Below are positions 33,480 through 42,677 of a stretch of 64,000 bases of DNA, in pieces. The notes under the pieces were generated by a model. The model was given only the letters and a program-made list of their open reading frames with translations, made no database searches and was not told the origin of the DNA. The stretch spans positions 1 to 64,000 of the forward strand of contig JAGWAU010000013.1 of assembly GCA_021296255.1 (NCBI GenBank), given 5' to 3'. The position numbers and the translations under genes are program-made. Position 1 is the stretch's first letter; every line of letters starts with the position of its first letter. The stretch is from Alphaproteobacteria bacterium (GTDB taxonomy: Bacteria > Pseudomonadota > Alphaproteobacteria > UBA2966).

Positions 33480-34391
33480 TCAGGCATCCGCCGATGCGGC
33501 CTGTTTCTGCTGAGGTATGCCCAGCATCTCGCGCGCTTCCTCCGGCGTCGCCACCTCGCGGCCGAGCTCGCGGCAGATGCGCGCGGCACGTTCCACCAGC
33601 TGGGCGTTCGACTTCGCGAGTTCACCGGGACCGTAGTAGACGTTGTCCTCCATGCCGACGCGTATGTTGCCGCCCATGGCGACCGCCATGGTCGACAACG
33701 GCAACTGGTGCTTGCCGACGGAGACGATCTGCCAGCTCGATCCCTCGGGAACCGCGTCGAGCATGGCCAGCAGGTTCGCCGGCGAGGCCGGGATGCCGCC
33801 CTGGATGCCCATTACGAAACTGAAGTGCATGGGATCCTCCAGAACGCCCTTCTTCTTGAGATCGAGCATGTTGGCGATGTGAGAGAGATCGTAGACCTCG
33901 AGCTCGTTGTGGATTCCCCGGTACTTGCAGCCTTCGACGAACTCCGTGTTCCACGCCTTGGAGTTGGAGAAGAGGAATTCGTCGCCCTTGTGGTCGAAAT
34001 GGAAGGTCCCGCAGTTCACGGTCAACATGTCCGGCTGGGGCGCCAGTTCTAGGAGGTTCATCCGCTCCTCGAGCGAGAAGTTGTGGCCGGTCCCCTTTTC
34101 GTCGAACCAGATGCCGATGCCGCTGCCGACCTGGGTGATCATGCTGGAACAGCGGCCCATGACGCCGTCGACCACGTCGTTATAGATGTCGAGATCGGCG
34201 GATGTCCTTCCTTCCTTGTCCCGCACGTGGATGTGCGCGACCGAGGCGCCGGCGTTGTAGCAATCGTAGAAGTCGCTCACGATCTCGTCCGGCTGTTCGG
34301 GCAGGGCCGGGTTGGCTTCCCGTCCGTGCAGGCCGCCCGTGGTGGCGATGGTGATGATCACCTTGTCCTGATGTGTGAGGTTCGGTTTCAT
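33480..34391 (-). CDS. 3-keto-5-aminohexanoate cleavage enzyme family (BKACE, DUF849)
   Basis: This 303-aa zinc-dependent enzyme condenses beta-keto acids with acetyl-CoA and splits them into a CoA ester plus acetoacetate. The N-terminal TTGG and the zinc-site AHIHVRD motif are present; GTGHNFSLEERM and VNCGTFHFD follow. GNIRVGMEDNVYYGPGELAK near the C-terminus is diagnostic. BKACE members accept many beta-keto acids, so the exact substrate is unknown. GGGAGAACGCC precedes ATG 34391. It shares orientation with the SDR upstream. Confidence 0.92.
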   Translation of the reverse strand: MKPNLTHQDKVIITIATTGGLHGREANPALPEQPDEIVSDFYDCYNAGASVAHIHVRDKEGRTSADLDIYNDVVDGVMGRCSSMITQVGSGIGIWFDEKGTGHNFSLEERMNLLELAPQPDMLTVNCGTFHFDHKGDEFLFSNSKAWNTEFVEGCKYRGIHNELEVYDLSHIANMLDLKKKGVLEDPMHFSFVMGIQGGIPASPANLLAMLDAVPEGSSWQIVSVGKHQLPLSTMAVAMGGNIRVGMEDNVYYGPGELAKSNAQLVERAARICRELGREVATPEEAREMLGIPQQKQAASADA

Positions 34392-34460
34392 GGCGTTCTC
34401 CCGATGAATTCAATGGCTCTGCCGGATTACGGCACTTTACGTTGCCGGTGGTCCACGTCC

Positions 34461-35228
34461 TCAAGACGCTTCTCTGTGGAACAGCCGCGGCCCGAACGCC
34501 TGCATGATGGGCATGACTTCGATCTCGTTGACGTTCAGGTTCGGCGGCAGCGTGACCACGGCGTGGACGACTTCCGCCATGTCCGAAGGCTTCACCGTCT
34601 CGAAGCCGGTGTAGTGGGCCCGGCCCTTCTCCTCGTCCCGCATCTGCACGTAGGCGAACTCGGACTCAACGTTACCAGGGACCAGCAAGGTCACGTGCAC
34701 GTGGCTGCCGAGCAGGTCGGAACGCAGGTTATAGGTGAAGTAGTGGACGAAGGACTTGGTTCCCGCGTAGACGGATGATCCCGCCGGCCCTTTGTGATTG
34801 GCCGTTGAGGAACCGACGTTGATGATGTGGCCGCGGTCGCGGGCAAGCATCCCAGGGAGTGCCGCGTGCGTGCAATACATGACGCCTTTGCAGTTGATGT
34901 CGACCATGCGTTCCCAATCGTCGAGGGATGCCTGTTGGGCCACGTCGGCCCCGAGGGCATTGCCGGCGTTGTTGACGAGTACGGTAATCTCCGAGAATTC
35001 GGCCGGTAGGTTCGCGAATGCAGATTCCACCGCGGCCCGGTCCGAGACGTCGAAAGGCGCAACGTGGCAACGGTCGCCGATCTCTGCCTGAATTTGCTCC
35101 AACCGCTCCTTCCGGCGGCCATTGAGGATGACGCGGGCGCCTACGGCTGCGAATTTCTGTCCGACCGCACGGCCGATACCCGAGGTTGCGCCGGTGATGA
35201 ATACGACTTGGTCCGACAGATCAGCCAT
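34461..35228 (-). CDS. SDR family oxidoreductase (YdfG-like)
   Basis: This 255-aa SDR starts MADLSDQVVFITG at ATG 35228 behind AAGGAGGA. TGATSGIG, NNAG, the catalytic Ser in VGSST and YAGTK are intact. The C-terminus ends NLNVNEIEVMPIMQAFGP, as in the 3-hydroxy acid dehydrogenase YdfG group. It may oxidise a beta-hydroxy acid to the beta-keto acid cleaved by the downstream BKACE; this pairing is inference from the adjacency of the two genes. Confidence 0.9.
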   Translation of the reverse strand: MADLSDQVVFITGATSGIGRAVGQKFAAVGARVILNGRRKERLEQIQAEIGDRCHVAPFDVSDRAAVESAFANLPAEFSEITVLVNNAGNALGADVAQQASLDDWERMVDINCKGVMYCTHAALPGMLARDRGHIINVGSSTANHKGPAGSSVYAGTKSFVHYFTYNLRSDLLGSHVHVTLLVPGNVESEFAYVQMRDEEKGRAHYTGFETVKPSDMAEVVHAVVTLPPNLNVNEIEVMPIMQAFGPRLFHREAS

Positions 35229-35433
35229 CAGGGGCGTCCTCCTTCGTATGCCGTCGTCCACGGTTCGCACATGTTACGCTGTGTGTAAATGACGGTTCGG
35301 GCACAAGACAAGGCTCCGGCGGGTGAGATCGGGGTCGAATTCGCGGATGAATCGCTTCCGCCGGACTTTCGAACTTGACCGCCTTATGTCCGGTCCCATA
35401 CGTGTCGCGGGAGCGACGGGCGGGTAGGGGAGG

Positions 35434-35949
35434 ATGATGTCGGAAGAAGCTCGAACGCGTGTGGAGTTCGACGAGCACGGTAAGCGGACGACCTATGACG
35501 AGATCGAGGTCGGCAAGGATCTCGGGTCGCTCGAGTGGGTGGTCGGCGGGAACGACATCGAAAAACAGTGTGCCATCGATGAAGACTTCCATCCGTGGTT
35601 TGCCCTGGATTCGGAATGGAACGGCGTCATCGCGCCGCCGCAGATTCAGTACCGGCCGCCGCGCTGGCTTCTGTCGCGCACCTACAACATCCGCGGCGTG
35701 TTCTACAGATGGGACTTCGAGAATCTGAAGCCCATCCGGCCCGGGGAGAAGATCACGATAACCGGCCGCATTCTCGACAAGTGGATTGACCGCGACCGCG
35801 AATTCATGAGCTACGAGGCCGAGGGCCGCGATGCGGGGGGTGAGCTCGTGTTCCGGACGACGCGCGTGCACGCGCTCGACGTCGTCGAGCGCACGGCTCC
35901 GCGGAAGGGCGCTGGACAGGACAGCGGCATCAAGCAGGAAAAAATCTGA
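35434..35949 (+). CDS. MaoC-like hotdog dehydratase, N-terminal-type subunit
   Basis: This 171-aa protein has the FAS1-like/MaoC N-terminal hotdog fold: FYRWDFENLKPIRPGEKITI and RDREFMSYEAEGRD are typical strands. Such subunits pair with a second hotdog protein to make a hydratase or dehydratase. The partner is encoded 3 bases downstream. The ATG at 35434 or 35437 is preceded by GGGGAGG. It is the first gene of the MaoC-MaoC-HyuA-HyuB unit. Confidence 0.8.
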   Translation: MMSEEARTRVEFDEHGKRTTYDEIEVGKDLGSLEWVVGGNDIEKQCAIDEDFHPWFALDSEWNGVIAPPQIQYRPPRWLLSRTYNIRGVFYRWDFENLKPIRPGEKITITGRILDKWIDRDREFMSYEAEGRDAGGELVFRTTRVHALDVVERTAPRKGAGQDSGIKQEKI

Positions 35950-35952
35950 GCG

Positions 35953-36363
35953 ATGGCTATCATCGGCAAGGATACGCCCGTCGGCACCGAACTGCCGGTC
36001 TTCGCCCGCCGGTTCCGCAACGAGATGTTCGCCATGGGCGATATCAAGACCATCCATAATGATGATGCGGCCGCCCAACGGGAGGGCCTGCCCCGCGCCG
36101 TTGCCGTCGGCCCACAGGTCGCCGCGCTGATCTTCCGCATGATGCGTTGCTGCTTCGAGGAAGGCTGGATCGTCGGCGGCAGAGTCGCGCTGACCTTCCG
36201 TCGTCCCGTCTGGTCGAACGACTTCGCCACGGCGCACGGCGTGATCAAGGGCAAAGAAGTGGAAAGCGACAAGGTGCGCGTGGTTTGCGACGTCTGGGTC
36301 GAGCGCGGCGACGGCGAGAAGGCGATCGTCGGAACCTGCAGCGCCTTGGTGCCGGGCGCGTAA
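35953..36363 (+). CDS. MaoC-like hotdog protein, second subunit
   Basis: This 136-aa protein continues the split dehydratase. Hotdog-like strands are seen (GRVALTFRRPVWSND, DKVRVVCDVWVERGDGEKAI), with an N-terminal helix region holding HNDDAAAQREGLPRAVA. The arrangement as a separate short gene after a longer MaoC-like gene matches heterodimeric enoyl-CoA hydratases. The active-site Asp/His pair is not certain. It is followed after 23 bases by HyuA. Confidence 0.72.
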   Translation: MAIIGKDTPVGTELPVFARRFRNEMFAMGDIKTIHNDDAAAQREGLPRAVAVGPQVAALIFRMMRCCFEEGWIVGGRVALTFRRPVWSNDFATAHGVIKGKEVESDKVRVVCDVWVERGDGEKAIVGTCSALVPGA

Positions 36364-36386
36364 GGCGGCGGACCGGTCGTCTCCGA

Positions 36387-38450
36387 ATGGACATTCACGT
36401 CGGCATCGACGTCGGGGGCACGTTCACGGATGTCGCCGTCAATGTGCCGGAGGCAAATCGATTCATTCATTTCAAACTGCCCAGCACGCCGGGTGAGCCC
36501 GATCGCGCGATCGTCGAGGGTGTCGCCCGGGCACTGGCCGAGAATGATCTGAATGCGCGGGATGTCATGCGGCTCTCCCACGGCACCACGGTGGGCACCA
36601 ACGCCCTGATCCAGCGTCGCTGCGGCCGTGTCGCCGTCGTGACCACGGAAGGCTTCCGCGACTTGATCGAGATCGGGCGTCAGGTCCGGCCCCGCATGTA
36701 CGACATCCATCTCGATTACCCATCGCCCATCGTGCCCCGTCAGCTTCGCTTCGAGGTACGTGAGCGGCGCCGCGCCGATGGGACGGTACACCTCCCCCTC
36801 GACGAGGCCGGACTGAGGGATCTGGCCCGCACGCTGGTCGATGCGGAGGTGGAGTGTGTCGTGGTGTGCTTCCTCAATTCTTACGTTTGGCCGGAACACG
36901 AGGAACGGGCCGTGGCGCTCCTGAGAGCGGCGCTGCCGCCGGCCGTTCACGTCCTCTCCTCGACGTCCGTCTATCCGGAATTCCGAGAGTACGAGCGGTT
37001 CTCGACCGCAGTCCTCAACGGTGCCCTGCTTACCGTCATGAATGCATACCTGAATCGGTTCACGGCGGGTCTCGAAGGCATCGGCGTACGGGCTGACCCG
37101 AAGGTCAGCCAAAGCGCGGGTGGATTGATGTCGCTTGGGATGGCGCGGCGGCTGCCCATTCGCGCGTCATTGTCGGGGCCGGCTGCCGGTGTGTCCGGTG
37201 CCGCGGTCCGGTCCGCCGCTGCGGGCTTCGAGGATATCATCACGCTCGATGTCGGCGGGACGAGCACGGATGTTAGCCTAATGAAGGGTGGGATCCCCGG
37301 CGAGGTGTACGAACATGAGATCGCCGGCTTTCCGCTGAGGCTGCCTGCGATCGACGTGAACGCGGTCGGCGCGGGCGGCGGCTCCATCGCCTGGATCGAC
37401 TCGGATGACCTGTTGAAGGTGGGTCCCATGAGCGCAGGGGCAGATCCGGGGCCGGCTTGTTATGCACTCGGCGGCGGCCAGGCCACGGTGACGGACGCCA
37501 ATGTTGTGCTGGGGCGCCTCAATGGGGACGCCTTGCTGGGTGGGGGCATGCCCATCGCCAAGCCCCTTGCTGTCGAGGCGGTTCGGCGATTGGCGGCATG
37601 CCTGGATCTGGAATTGGGGGAAACGGCTCTTGGGATCGTCCGGGTGTCGGCGGCAACGGTGGTCAAAGCCATTCGTGCGATCTCCGTGGAGCGGGGTCAC
37701 GATCCGTCCGAATTCGCCCTCTATGCCTTCGGCGGCGCGGGTCCTCTGTTCGCCGTTGACGTCGCCCGCCAGCTCGATATCTCCCGGGTCATCGTCCCGC
37801 CGCATCCCGGCATCCTGTGCGCCGAAGGCCTGCTCAACTGCGACATGGCGAGCGATTTCGTGAAATCCGCGCTGGTGGTTGCGGGTCCGGATGCGCCGCC
37901 CACCCTGAATTCGGCGCGTGGAGAGCTCCTGGTGCGTTCGGGGAGCTGGCTCGACGAGGAAGGCGTGCCTCCGGACAAAAGGTCGCTATCGTGGTCTGTC
38001 GACATGCGCTACCGCGGCCAGAACTTCGAGATCGGCGTCGCGAGCGACGGGGAGGAATTCGATGCGGCGGCCTGCGAACGCCTCGTCCAGGCCTTTCATG
38101 CCGCGCACGAGTTCAATTATGGGTTCGCGTCGCCGGACGAGCCCGTGGAATTCGTCAATCTCAAGCTCAAGGGGATGGCGAACCTCGATCAGCCGGCCCC
38201 GGCGGTCTGGGTCGTGTCGACCGAAGGCAAGCCGCATGCGTCGCGGGACGTCGTCTTCGGGGGCGCGGAACGTATCACGGCCCCGCTGTACCGGCGGGAA
38301 GAACTGGGACGCGATCAGGTCATCGAGGGGCCGGCGGTGGTTGAGCAGCTCGACTCGACCCTGCTGGTCTTTCCGGGTGATCACGGCCGGGTCGACGACT
38401 GGGGGAACATGGTGATCACCCTCGCGGAGGGTAGCCCGTCATGGAACTGA
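36387..38450 (+). CDS. hydantoinase/oxoprolinase family protein, subunit A
   Basis: This 687-aa protein is HyuA-like, an ATP-binding subunit of N-methylhydantoinases, 5-oxoprolinases and acetophenone/acetone carboxylases. The N-terminal IDVGGTFTDV and the internal DVGGTSTDVS are the phosphate-binding loops of the ASKHA fold. SHGTTVGTNALIQRR and SGPAAGVSGA are conserved. ATG 36387 is chosen; the frame continues upstream only within the MaoC-like gene. It overlaps hyuB by 10 bases. The substrate is a cyclic amide or a ketone to be carboxylated. Confidence 0.92.
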   Translation: MDIHVGIDVGGTFTDVAVNVPEANRFIHFKLPSTPGEPDRAIVEGVARALAENDLNARDVMRLSHGTTVGTNALIQRRCGRVAVVTTEGFRDLIEIGRQVRPRMYDIHLDYPSPIVPRQLRFEVRERRRADGTVHLPLDEAGLRDLARTLVDAEVECVVVCFLNSYVWPEHEERAVALLRAALPPAVHVLSSTSVYPEFREYERFSTAVLNGALLTVMNAYLNRFTAGLEGIGVRADPKVSQSAGGLMSLGMARRLPIRASLSGPAAGVSGAAVRSAAAGFEDIITLDVGGTSTDVSLMKGGIPGEVYEHEIAGFPLRLPAIDVNAVGAGGGSIAWIDSDDLLKVGPMSAGADPGPACYALGGGQATVTDANVVLGRLNGDALLGGGMPIAKPLAVEAVRRLAACLDLELGETALGIVRVSAATVVKAIRAISVERGHDPSEFALYAFGGAGPLFAVDVARQLDISRVIVPPHPGILCAEGLLNCDMASDFVKSALVVAGPDAPPTLNSARGELLVRSGSWLDEEGVPPDKRSLSWSVDMRYRGQNFEIGVASDGEEFDAAACERLVQAFHAAHEFNYGFASPDEPVEFVNLKLKGMANLDQPAPAVWVVSTEGKPHASRDVVFGGAERITAPLYRREELGRDQVIEGPAVVEQLDSTLLVFPGDHGRVDDWGNMVITLAEGSPSWN

Positions 38451-40165
38451 CCGCCATCCAGGTCGAGCTGCTGCGTAACGCGCTCGGCAGCATCGTCGAC
38501 GAGATGTACGTAGCGCTGATGAAAAGCGCCTACTCGACCAATATCAAGGAGCGCCGCGACCATTCGACGGCGATCTTCGACACCGAGGGGCGTGTCGTGG
38601 TTCAGGGTGAAAGCCTGCCGCTTCACTTGGCATCCATGCTCGGTCTCGTGGAGGTCGTTCTCGAGCGGAGCCGCGACGACCCCTTGCGGCCGGGCGACAT
38701 GATCGTCTCCAACGACCCCTTCGTCGGCCGGGGTTCGCACCTGCCGGACGTGGCCTTCGTGGCGCCGGTGTTCGTCGGTGAGCGGCCTGCCTGCTTCGTC
38801 GCCAACATCGCCCATCACGCGGATATCGGAGGCATGGCCCCTGGCAGCATGGCGGGCGGTATGACGGAGGTCTACCAGGAAGGGTTGCGGATCCCGCCCG
38901 TGCGGTTGGTCCGTGCTGGCGAGATCGTCGACGATCTGTTCGATCTCATCCTGCTGAACGTTCGCGTGCCCGAGGAGCGCCGCGGCGACTATCTGGCGCA
39001 GGTTGCCGCCAACCGGCTGGGCGAGCGGCGCAGTCACGAGCTGCTCGAACGCTGGTCCCTCGAACGGTTCCGGGCCGGAACGGATGCCATCATCGACGCC
39101 GTCGCCACGCGGACCCGCGCCGCCTTAACCGAAGTGCCCGACGGCACCTACACCTTCGACGACGTCATGGATGACGACGGTCTCGGCACGCGGGACATTC
39201 CCATTGCCGTGCGCATTGACGTTATGGGAGACGAGATCCATTTCGATTTCTCGGGATCGGCGCCCCAGGTGCGCGGCAACATCAACGTCAGCCGGTCCGC
39301 GCTCGAAGCAAGCGTGCTCTACGCCGTCAAGGCGCTCGTCGACCCGGACGGACCGACGAACCACGGTATGCTCGATGCCATCCACATCGAGGCTCCCGAA
39401 GGCTCCGTGGTCAATGCCGTCTTCCCGGCGGCGACGGCAGCGCGGTCCCAGGTCAGCCAGCGCCTGATCGACGTCATCCTGGGGGCACTGGCGCCGGCAT
39501 TGCCCGACCGGGTGATCGCCGCGGGCAACGGGGCGAATACCCTGGCCACGTTCTCGGGCGATGACGCCAACGGAAACTTCTACGTCTACATGGAAGCGAT
39601 GGGCGGCGGAGCGGGTGCCCGCTCCTACAAGGACGGAACCGACGGCGTACAGGTCCATTCGACCAACACCTCGAACCTGCCGATCGAGTCGCTCGAGCGG
39701 GAATACCCCATTCTGATCGAACGTTACGAATTGGTGCCGGACACGGGCGGCGCCGGCACATGGCGAGGGGGACTTGCCCTTCGCCGCGCCTATCGCCCGA
39801 TCGGCCACACGGCGGTCTTCAGTGGACAGGGCGAGCGCATTCTGAACAAGCCCTGGGGTCTCTTCGGCGGCGGCGAAGGAGTGACCGGCTCCTTCCACTT
39901 GGTCCACGACGATGGCCGTAGCGAAAGGCTCGCCGTCAAGCCGCATACGGTGGAAATACCGCCAGATGCCACCCTCTGCATCACGACGCCGGGCGCTGGC
40001 GGCTATGGCCCGCCCGAGGGACGCAGCAAGCGCCGCTTGGCCCTGGACGTAGCCAGTGGAAAACTGTCGCCTGGGCGGCTTGAGGAGCAATACGGTTACG
40101 ACATATCTGAATTGCCTGAAGTGATGGATTCCACCGATACTGTCCGCGCCGTTCGGAACGACTAG
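38441..40165 (+). CDS. hydantoinase B/oxoprolinase family protein, subunit B
   Basis: This 574-aa protein is HyuB-like, partner of the upstream HyuA. Conserved segments include SIVDEMYVALMKSAYSTNIKER near the start, GDMIVSNDPFVGRGSHLPD, NIAHHADIGGMAPGSM with the metal-site His residues, and the C-terminal TPGAGGYGPPEGR. The 10-base overlap indicates translational coupling. Together A and B use ATP to open or carboxylate the substrate. No third subunit is present in the operon. Confidence 0.92.
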   Translation: MELTAIQVELLRNALGSIVDEMYVALMKSAYSTNIKERRDHSTAIFDTEGRVVVQGESLPLHLASMLGLVEVVLERSRDDPLRPGDMIVSNDPFVGRGSHLPDVAFVAPVFVGERPACFVANIAHHADIGGMAPGSMAGGMTEVYQEGLRIPPVRLVRAGEIVDDLFDLILLNVRVPEERRGDYLAQVAANRLGERRSHELLERWSLERFRAGTDAIIDAVATRTRAALTEVPDGTYTFDDVMDDDGLGTRDIPIAVRIDVMGDEIHFDFSGSAPQVRGNINVSRSALEASVLYAVKALVDPDGPTNHGMLDAIHIEAPEGSVVNAVFPAATAARSQVSQRLIDVILGALAPALPDRVIAAGNGANTLATFSGDDANGNFYVYMEAMGGGAGARSYKDGTDGVQVHSTNTSNLPIESLEREYPILIERYELVPDTGGAGTWRGGLALRRAYRPIGHTAVFSGQGERILNKPWGLFGGGEGVTGSFHLVHDDGRSERLAVKPHTVEIPPDATLCITTPGAGGYGPPEGRSKRRLALDVASGKLSPGRLEEQYGYDISELPEVMDSTDTVRAVRND

Positions 40166-40206
40166 CGTTCCGGCCGGCTCGGCCTTGCGGAGGATGGAGC
40201 GGGACA

Positions 40207-40590
40207 ATGGTGACACGGGGGATCAAGCAACTGATCGCAGAAGCGAATGCCGCGGTCTACACGGTTTCCGTCCCCGACGCGATGGTGATGCATGGGGACT
40301 CTGACGTCGTCTTCGTGGACGTTCGCGAGACGGTCGAACTTCGGCAGGCGGGCTCCGTCGCGGGAGCGGTGCACGCGCCGCGCGGATTTCTCGAGTTCAT
40401 GGCGGATCCGGAAAGCCCTCTGCACAAACCGGAGCTCGCGAGCGGTGCCCGGCTGCTGCTCTACTGCGCCTCGGGCGGACGCTCGGCGCTGGCCGCCAAG
40501 GCTTTGGTGGATATGGGGTTCGAGAACGTCGCTCACATCGCGGGCGGATTCGCTGCTTGGCAGGAGGCCCAAGGACCAGTCGAGTCCTGA
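40207..40590 (+). CDS. rhodanese-like domain protein
   Basis: This 127-aa single rhodanese domain carries FVDVRETVEL near residue 36 and the catalytic-loop Cys in LLYCASGGRSA near residue 96, so it may transfer sulfur. It ends with the usual HIAGGFAAWQ. A GGAG element lies before ATG 40207. It follows hyuB by 41 bases and could belong to the same transcript, although no functional link is obvious. Confidence 0.88.
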   Translation: MVTRGIKQLIAEANAAVYTVSVPDAMVMHGDSDVVFVDVRETVELRQAGSVAGAVHAPRGFLEFMADPESPLHKPELASGARLLLYCASGGRSALAAKALVDMGFENVAHIAGGFAAWQEAQGPVES

Positions 40591-40805
40591 TGGGTCCTGC
40601 GCCGCGGGGCGGTGAAGGAACGTTTGGGAGCGGATCTCAAAAATGGGACTCGAGGCGAGACCCGCCCCCCTGTGGTGTGCTATGAAGCCGCAAGGCGCGG
40701 GGTACGAATTCGCTGGGCCCGGCGGATATCGCGTAGTTTGTTCATAGCCGTTTGCAAAATAAAGATAACCCCGCCAACCAACATCAAAATCACAAGGAGG
40801 ACTCG

Positions 40806-41951
40806 ATGCGTGTAACGCTATCCGTGATCAAGGCTGACGTGGGCTCCATTGGCGGTCATACGCAGCCCTCGGATCGGATGATGGAGGCGGTCCGCGAGGA
40901 AGTCGCCGGGGCAATCGATCGGGGCCTGATCGTCGATGGATACGTCTCCCACACTGGAGACGACATCGCCATCATCATGAGCCACACCCGTGGCGAGAAC
41001 GACACGGACATCCATCAATTCGCCTGGAATACCTTCCTTAGGGCGACCGACATCGCCCGGGAGTACGGTCTCTATGGGGCCGGACAGGATTTGCTCGTCG
41101 ATGCGCCCTCGGGAAATGTCCGCGGTGCCGGACCGGCGGTCGCCGAGATCGAATTCGAGCACACGCTGGAGAAACCGCGTCCAGCCGAGTCGTTCATGGT
41201 GCTCGCCGCCGACAAGTGCGGTCCCGGTGCGTACAACCTGCCGTTGTTTCTGGGCTTTGCCGATCCCATGTTCTGCGCCGGATTGATGCTGCCGCAGATG
41301 ATAAAGGGATTCACGTTCCACGTGATCGACATGGACAACACGGCCGGCGACTCGCTCATCGAGCTCAACGCGCCGGAAGACTATTACCACCTCACGGCGC
41401 TGCTCCGGGACAACGAACGCTTCGGCATCGACTCGATCTATTCTCGGACCTACGACACCAAAGCCGCGGCAGTTTCCGCGCAGCGCCTGCACTCCATCGC
41501 GGGTACCTACACCGGCAAGGACGATCCTGTCGCGATCATCCGCAACCAAGGTGTCTTTCCGGCACCCGAAGAACTCGTTTCGCCGTTCGCCAAGGCGCAC
41601 TATGTCGGCGGCGATGCGCGAGGGTCCCACAACATGCCGCTCATGCCGGTGGCGATCAACACCGCCGTGGCCGGCGTCTACTGCCTGCCCATCGTGAGTT
41701 GCCTGGGCTTCTCGCTGGGTCGCGACGGGCATTTCTCCGATGCCGTTACGGACTTCTTCGACAACGTGGCTTGGGACGAGGTTCGTCGGCGCGCCCAGAA
41801 CAAGGGCAACGAGATGCGCCTCCAAGGTTGGTCGGGGCCCGCCATGCTGCCTTATACCGAGCTTGAGTATAGCGGATTCCGCGATACGGTCACGGGGCTG
41901 GTCGACCGTTTCCAAATTCGCGGGAGTACGGAGGCCGAGGCGGCCGAATAA
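40806..41951 (+). CDS. archaeal-type fructose-1,6-bisphosphate aldolase/phosphatase
   Basis: This 381-aa enzyme matches class V FBPase, the bifunctional FBP aldolase/phosphatase of gluconeogenesis. The start MRVTLSVIKADVGSIGGHT is diagnostic, with metal-site motifs SHTGDDIAI and HQFAWNTF. AGTYTGKDDPVAII is the segment that in archaeal enzymes carries the Schiff-base Lys region. ATG 40806 follows AAGGAGGA (40794-40801). The family is typical of archaea and deep bacterial lineages, so its presence here suggests transfer. It stands alone. Confidence 0.88.
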   Translation: MRVTLSVIKADVGSIGGHTQPSDRMMEAVREEVAGAIDRGLIVDGYVSHTGDDIAIIMSHTRGENDTDIHQFAWNTFLRATDIAREYGLYGAGQDLLVDAPSGNVRGAGPAVAEIEFEHTLEKPRPAESFMVLAADKCGPGAYNLPLFLGFADPMFCAGLMLPQMIKGFTFHVIDMDNTAGDSLIELNAPEDYYHLTALLRDNERFGIDSIYSRTYDTKAAAVSAQRLHSIAGTYTGKDDPVAIIRNQGVFPAPEELVSPFAKAHYVGGDARGSHNMPLMPVAINTAVAGVYCLPIVSCLGFSLGRDGHFSDAVTDFFDNVAWDEVRRRAQNKGNEMRLQGWSGPAMLPYTELEYSGFRDTVTGLVDRFQIRGSTEAEAAE

Positions 41952-42103
41952 CCGGCGATGCATTACGTAAAGCCATACGGCCGTGTCGCGGATTATCCGC
42001 GTTACGGCCGTCTTGCATCGGTGACAGGGTGCCGCTCAAGCGCCACGCGCGAGCGCGATATCCTGGAAAATGTCTCGGAAAGCGACGGACCGGCCGCCAG
42101 GAA

Positions 42104-42325
42104 CTAGAGCCAGCCCGAGCGCCAGGACGCCTTGGCCTTGCAGCTCCGGCAGATACGCTCGCCGGACCATGCGCTTTCGAACTGCTCTCCACACGCCAGA
42201 CAACGGCGCACTCTGCTTTCATAAACCGGTGTGGAAGCCTCGTCTTCGCCCCACACATCCCCGGGATCGTCTGCTGAATGCGAAACGAGATCCAAGGGAT
42301 TCGAAGATTCTGTGCTGTGATCCAT
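42104..42325 (-). CDS. small zinc-ribbon protein
   Basis: This 73-aa protein has two Cys-x2-Cys knuckles (RCLACGEQFESAWSGERICRS is split by them: CLAC and CRSC), as in small zinc ribbons. The N-terminal half is acidic and probably disordered. ATG 42325 is preceded by TAAGGA. No function is known. The reading-frame length, Cys spacing and ribosome-binding site make it more than a chance ORF. Confidence 0.6.
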   Translation of the reverse strand: MDHSTESSNPLDLVSHSADDPGDVWGEDEASTPVYESRVRRCLACGEQFESAWSGERICRSCKAKASWRSGWL

Positions 42326-42677
42326 TCCTTAGTCCGTACCCCGATCGTGGTTCAGGCCGTCCCATACCGTCCAGAACCATGGTCATATGTCAAAAGCCAT
42401 AAGCGCCGCCAGCAAGCCTGGCGCACCAAACCCACTTAAGAAACGGCCGCAACAACTCTGTTTGCATGCTGCAATCAGGAGGCAGTCGGCACGCCATACC
42501 AGCGGCTTGTCGGCCTTGATGGAGGTAAACCATAACACGGATGGTGCCTGGTTCCTACTAAAATTTCGAACCGAAGAAGCCGGGTTTGCCTCTAATTAAT
42601 TGAAGTAAGGAAATTTTTTAATTGATGACGCGCGAGGTTTCGGACGATCGTTCTGCTGCCTCGATCCGGCGGATCCG
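42326..42677. other. intergenic region, AT-rich patch, no gene seen
   Basis: This 352-base gap lies between the zinc-ribbon gene and the luciferase-like gene. A short plus-strand ORF (42387-42599) lacks a ribosome-binding site and family features. About 42590-42630 is an AT-rich patch (TAATTAATTGAAG, TTTTTTAATTGA) unlike the surrounding DNA. It may be part of a promoter for the zinc-ribbon gene or a terminator region for the gene to the right. Confidence 0.4.

Noticed and set aside
42387-42599. 70-codon plus-strand ORF in the gap
   Set aside because: There is no ribosome-binding site, poor codon composition and no recognisable domain.
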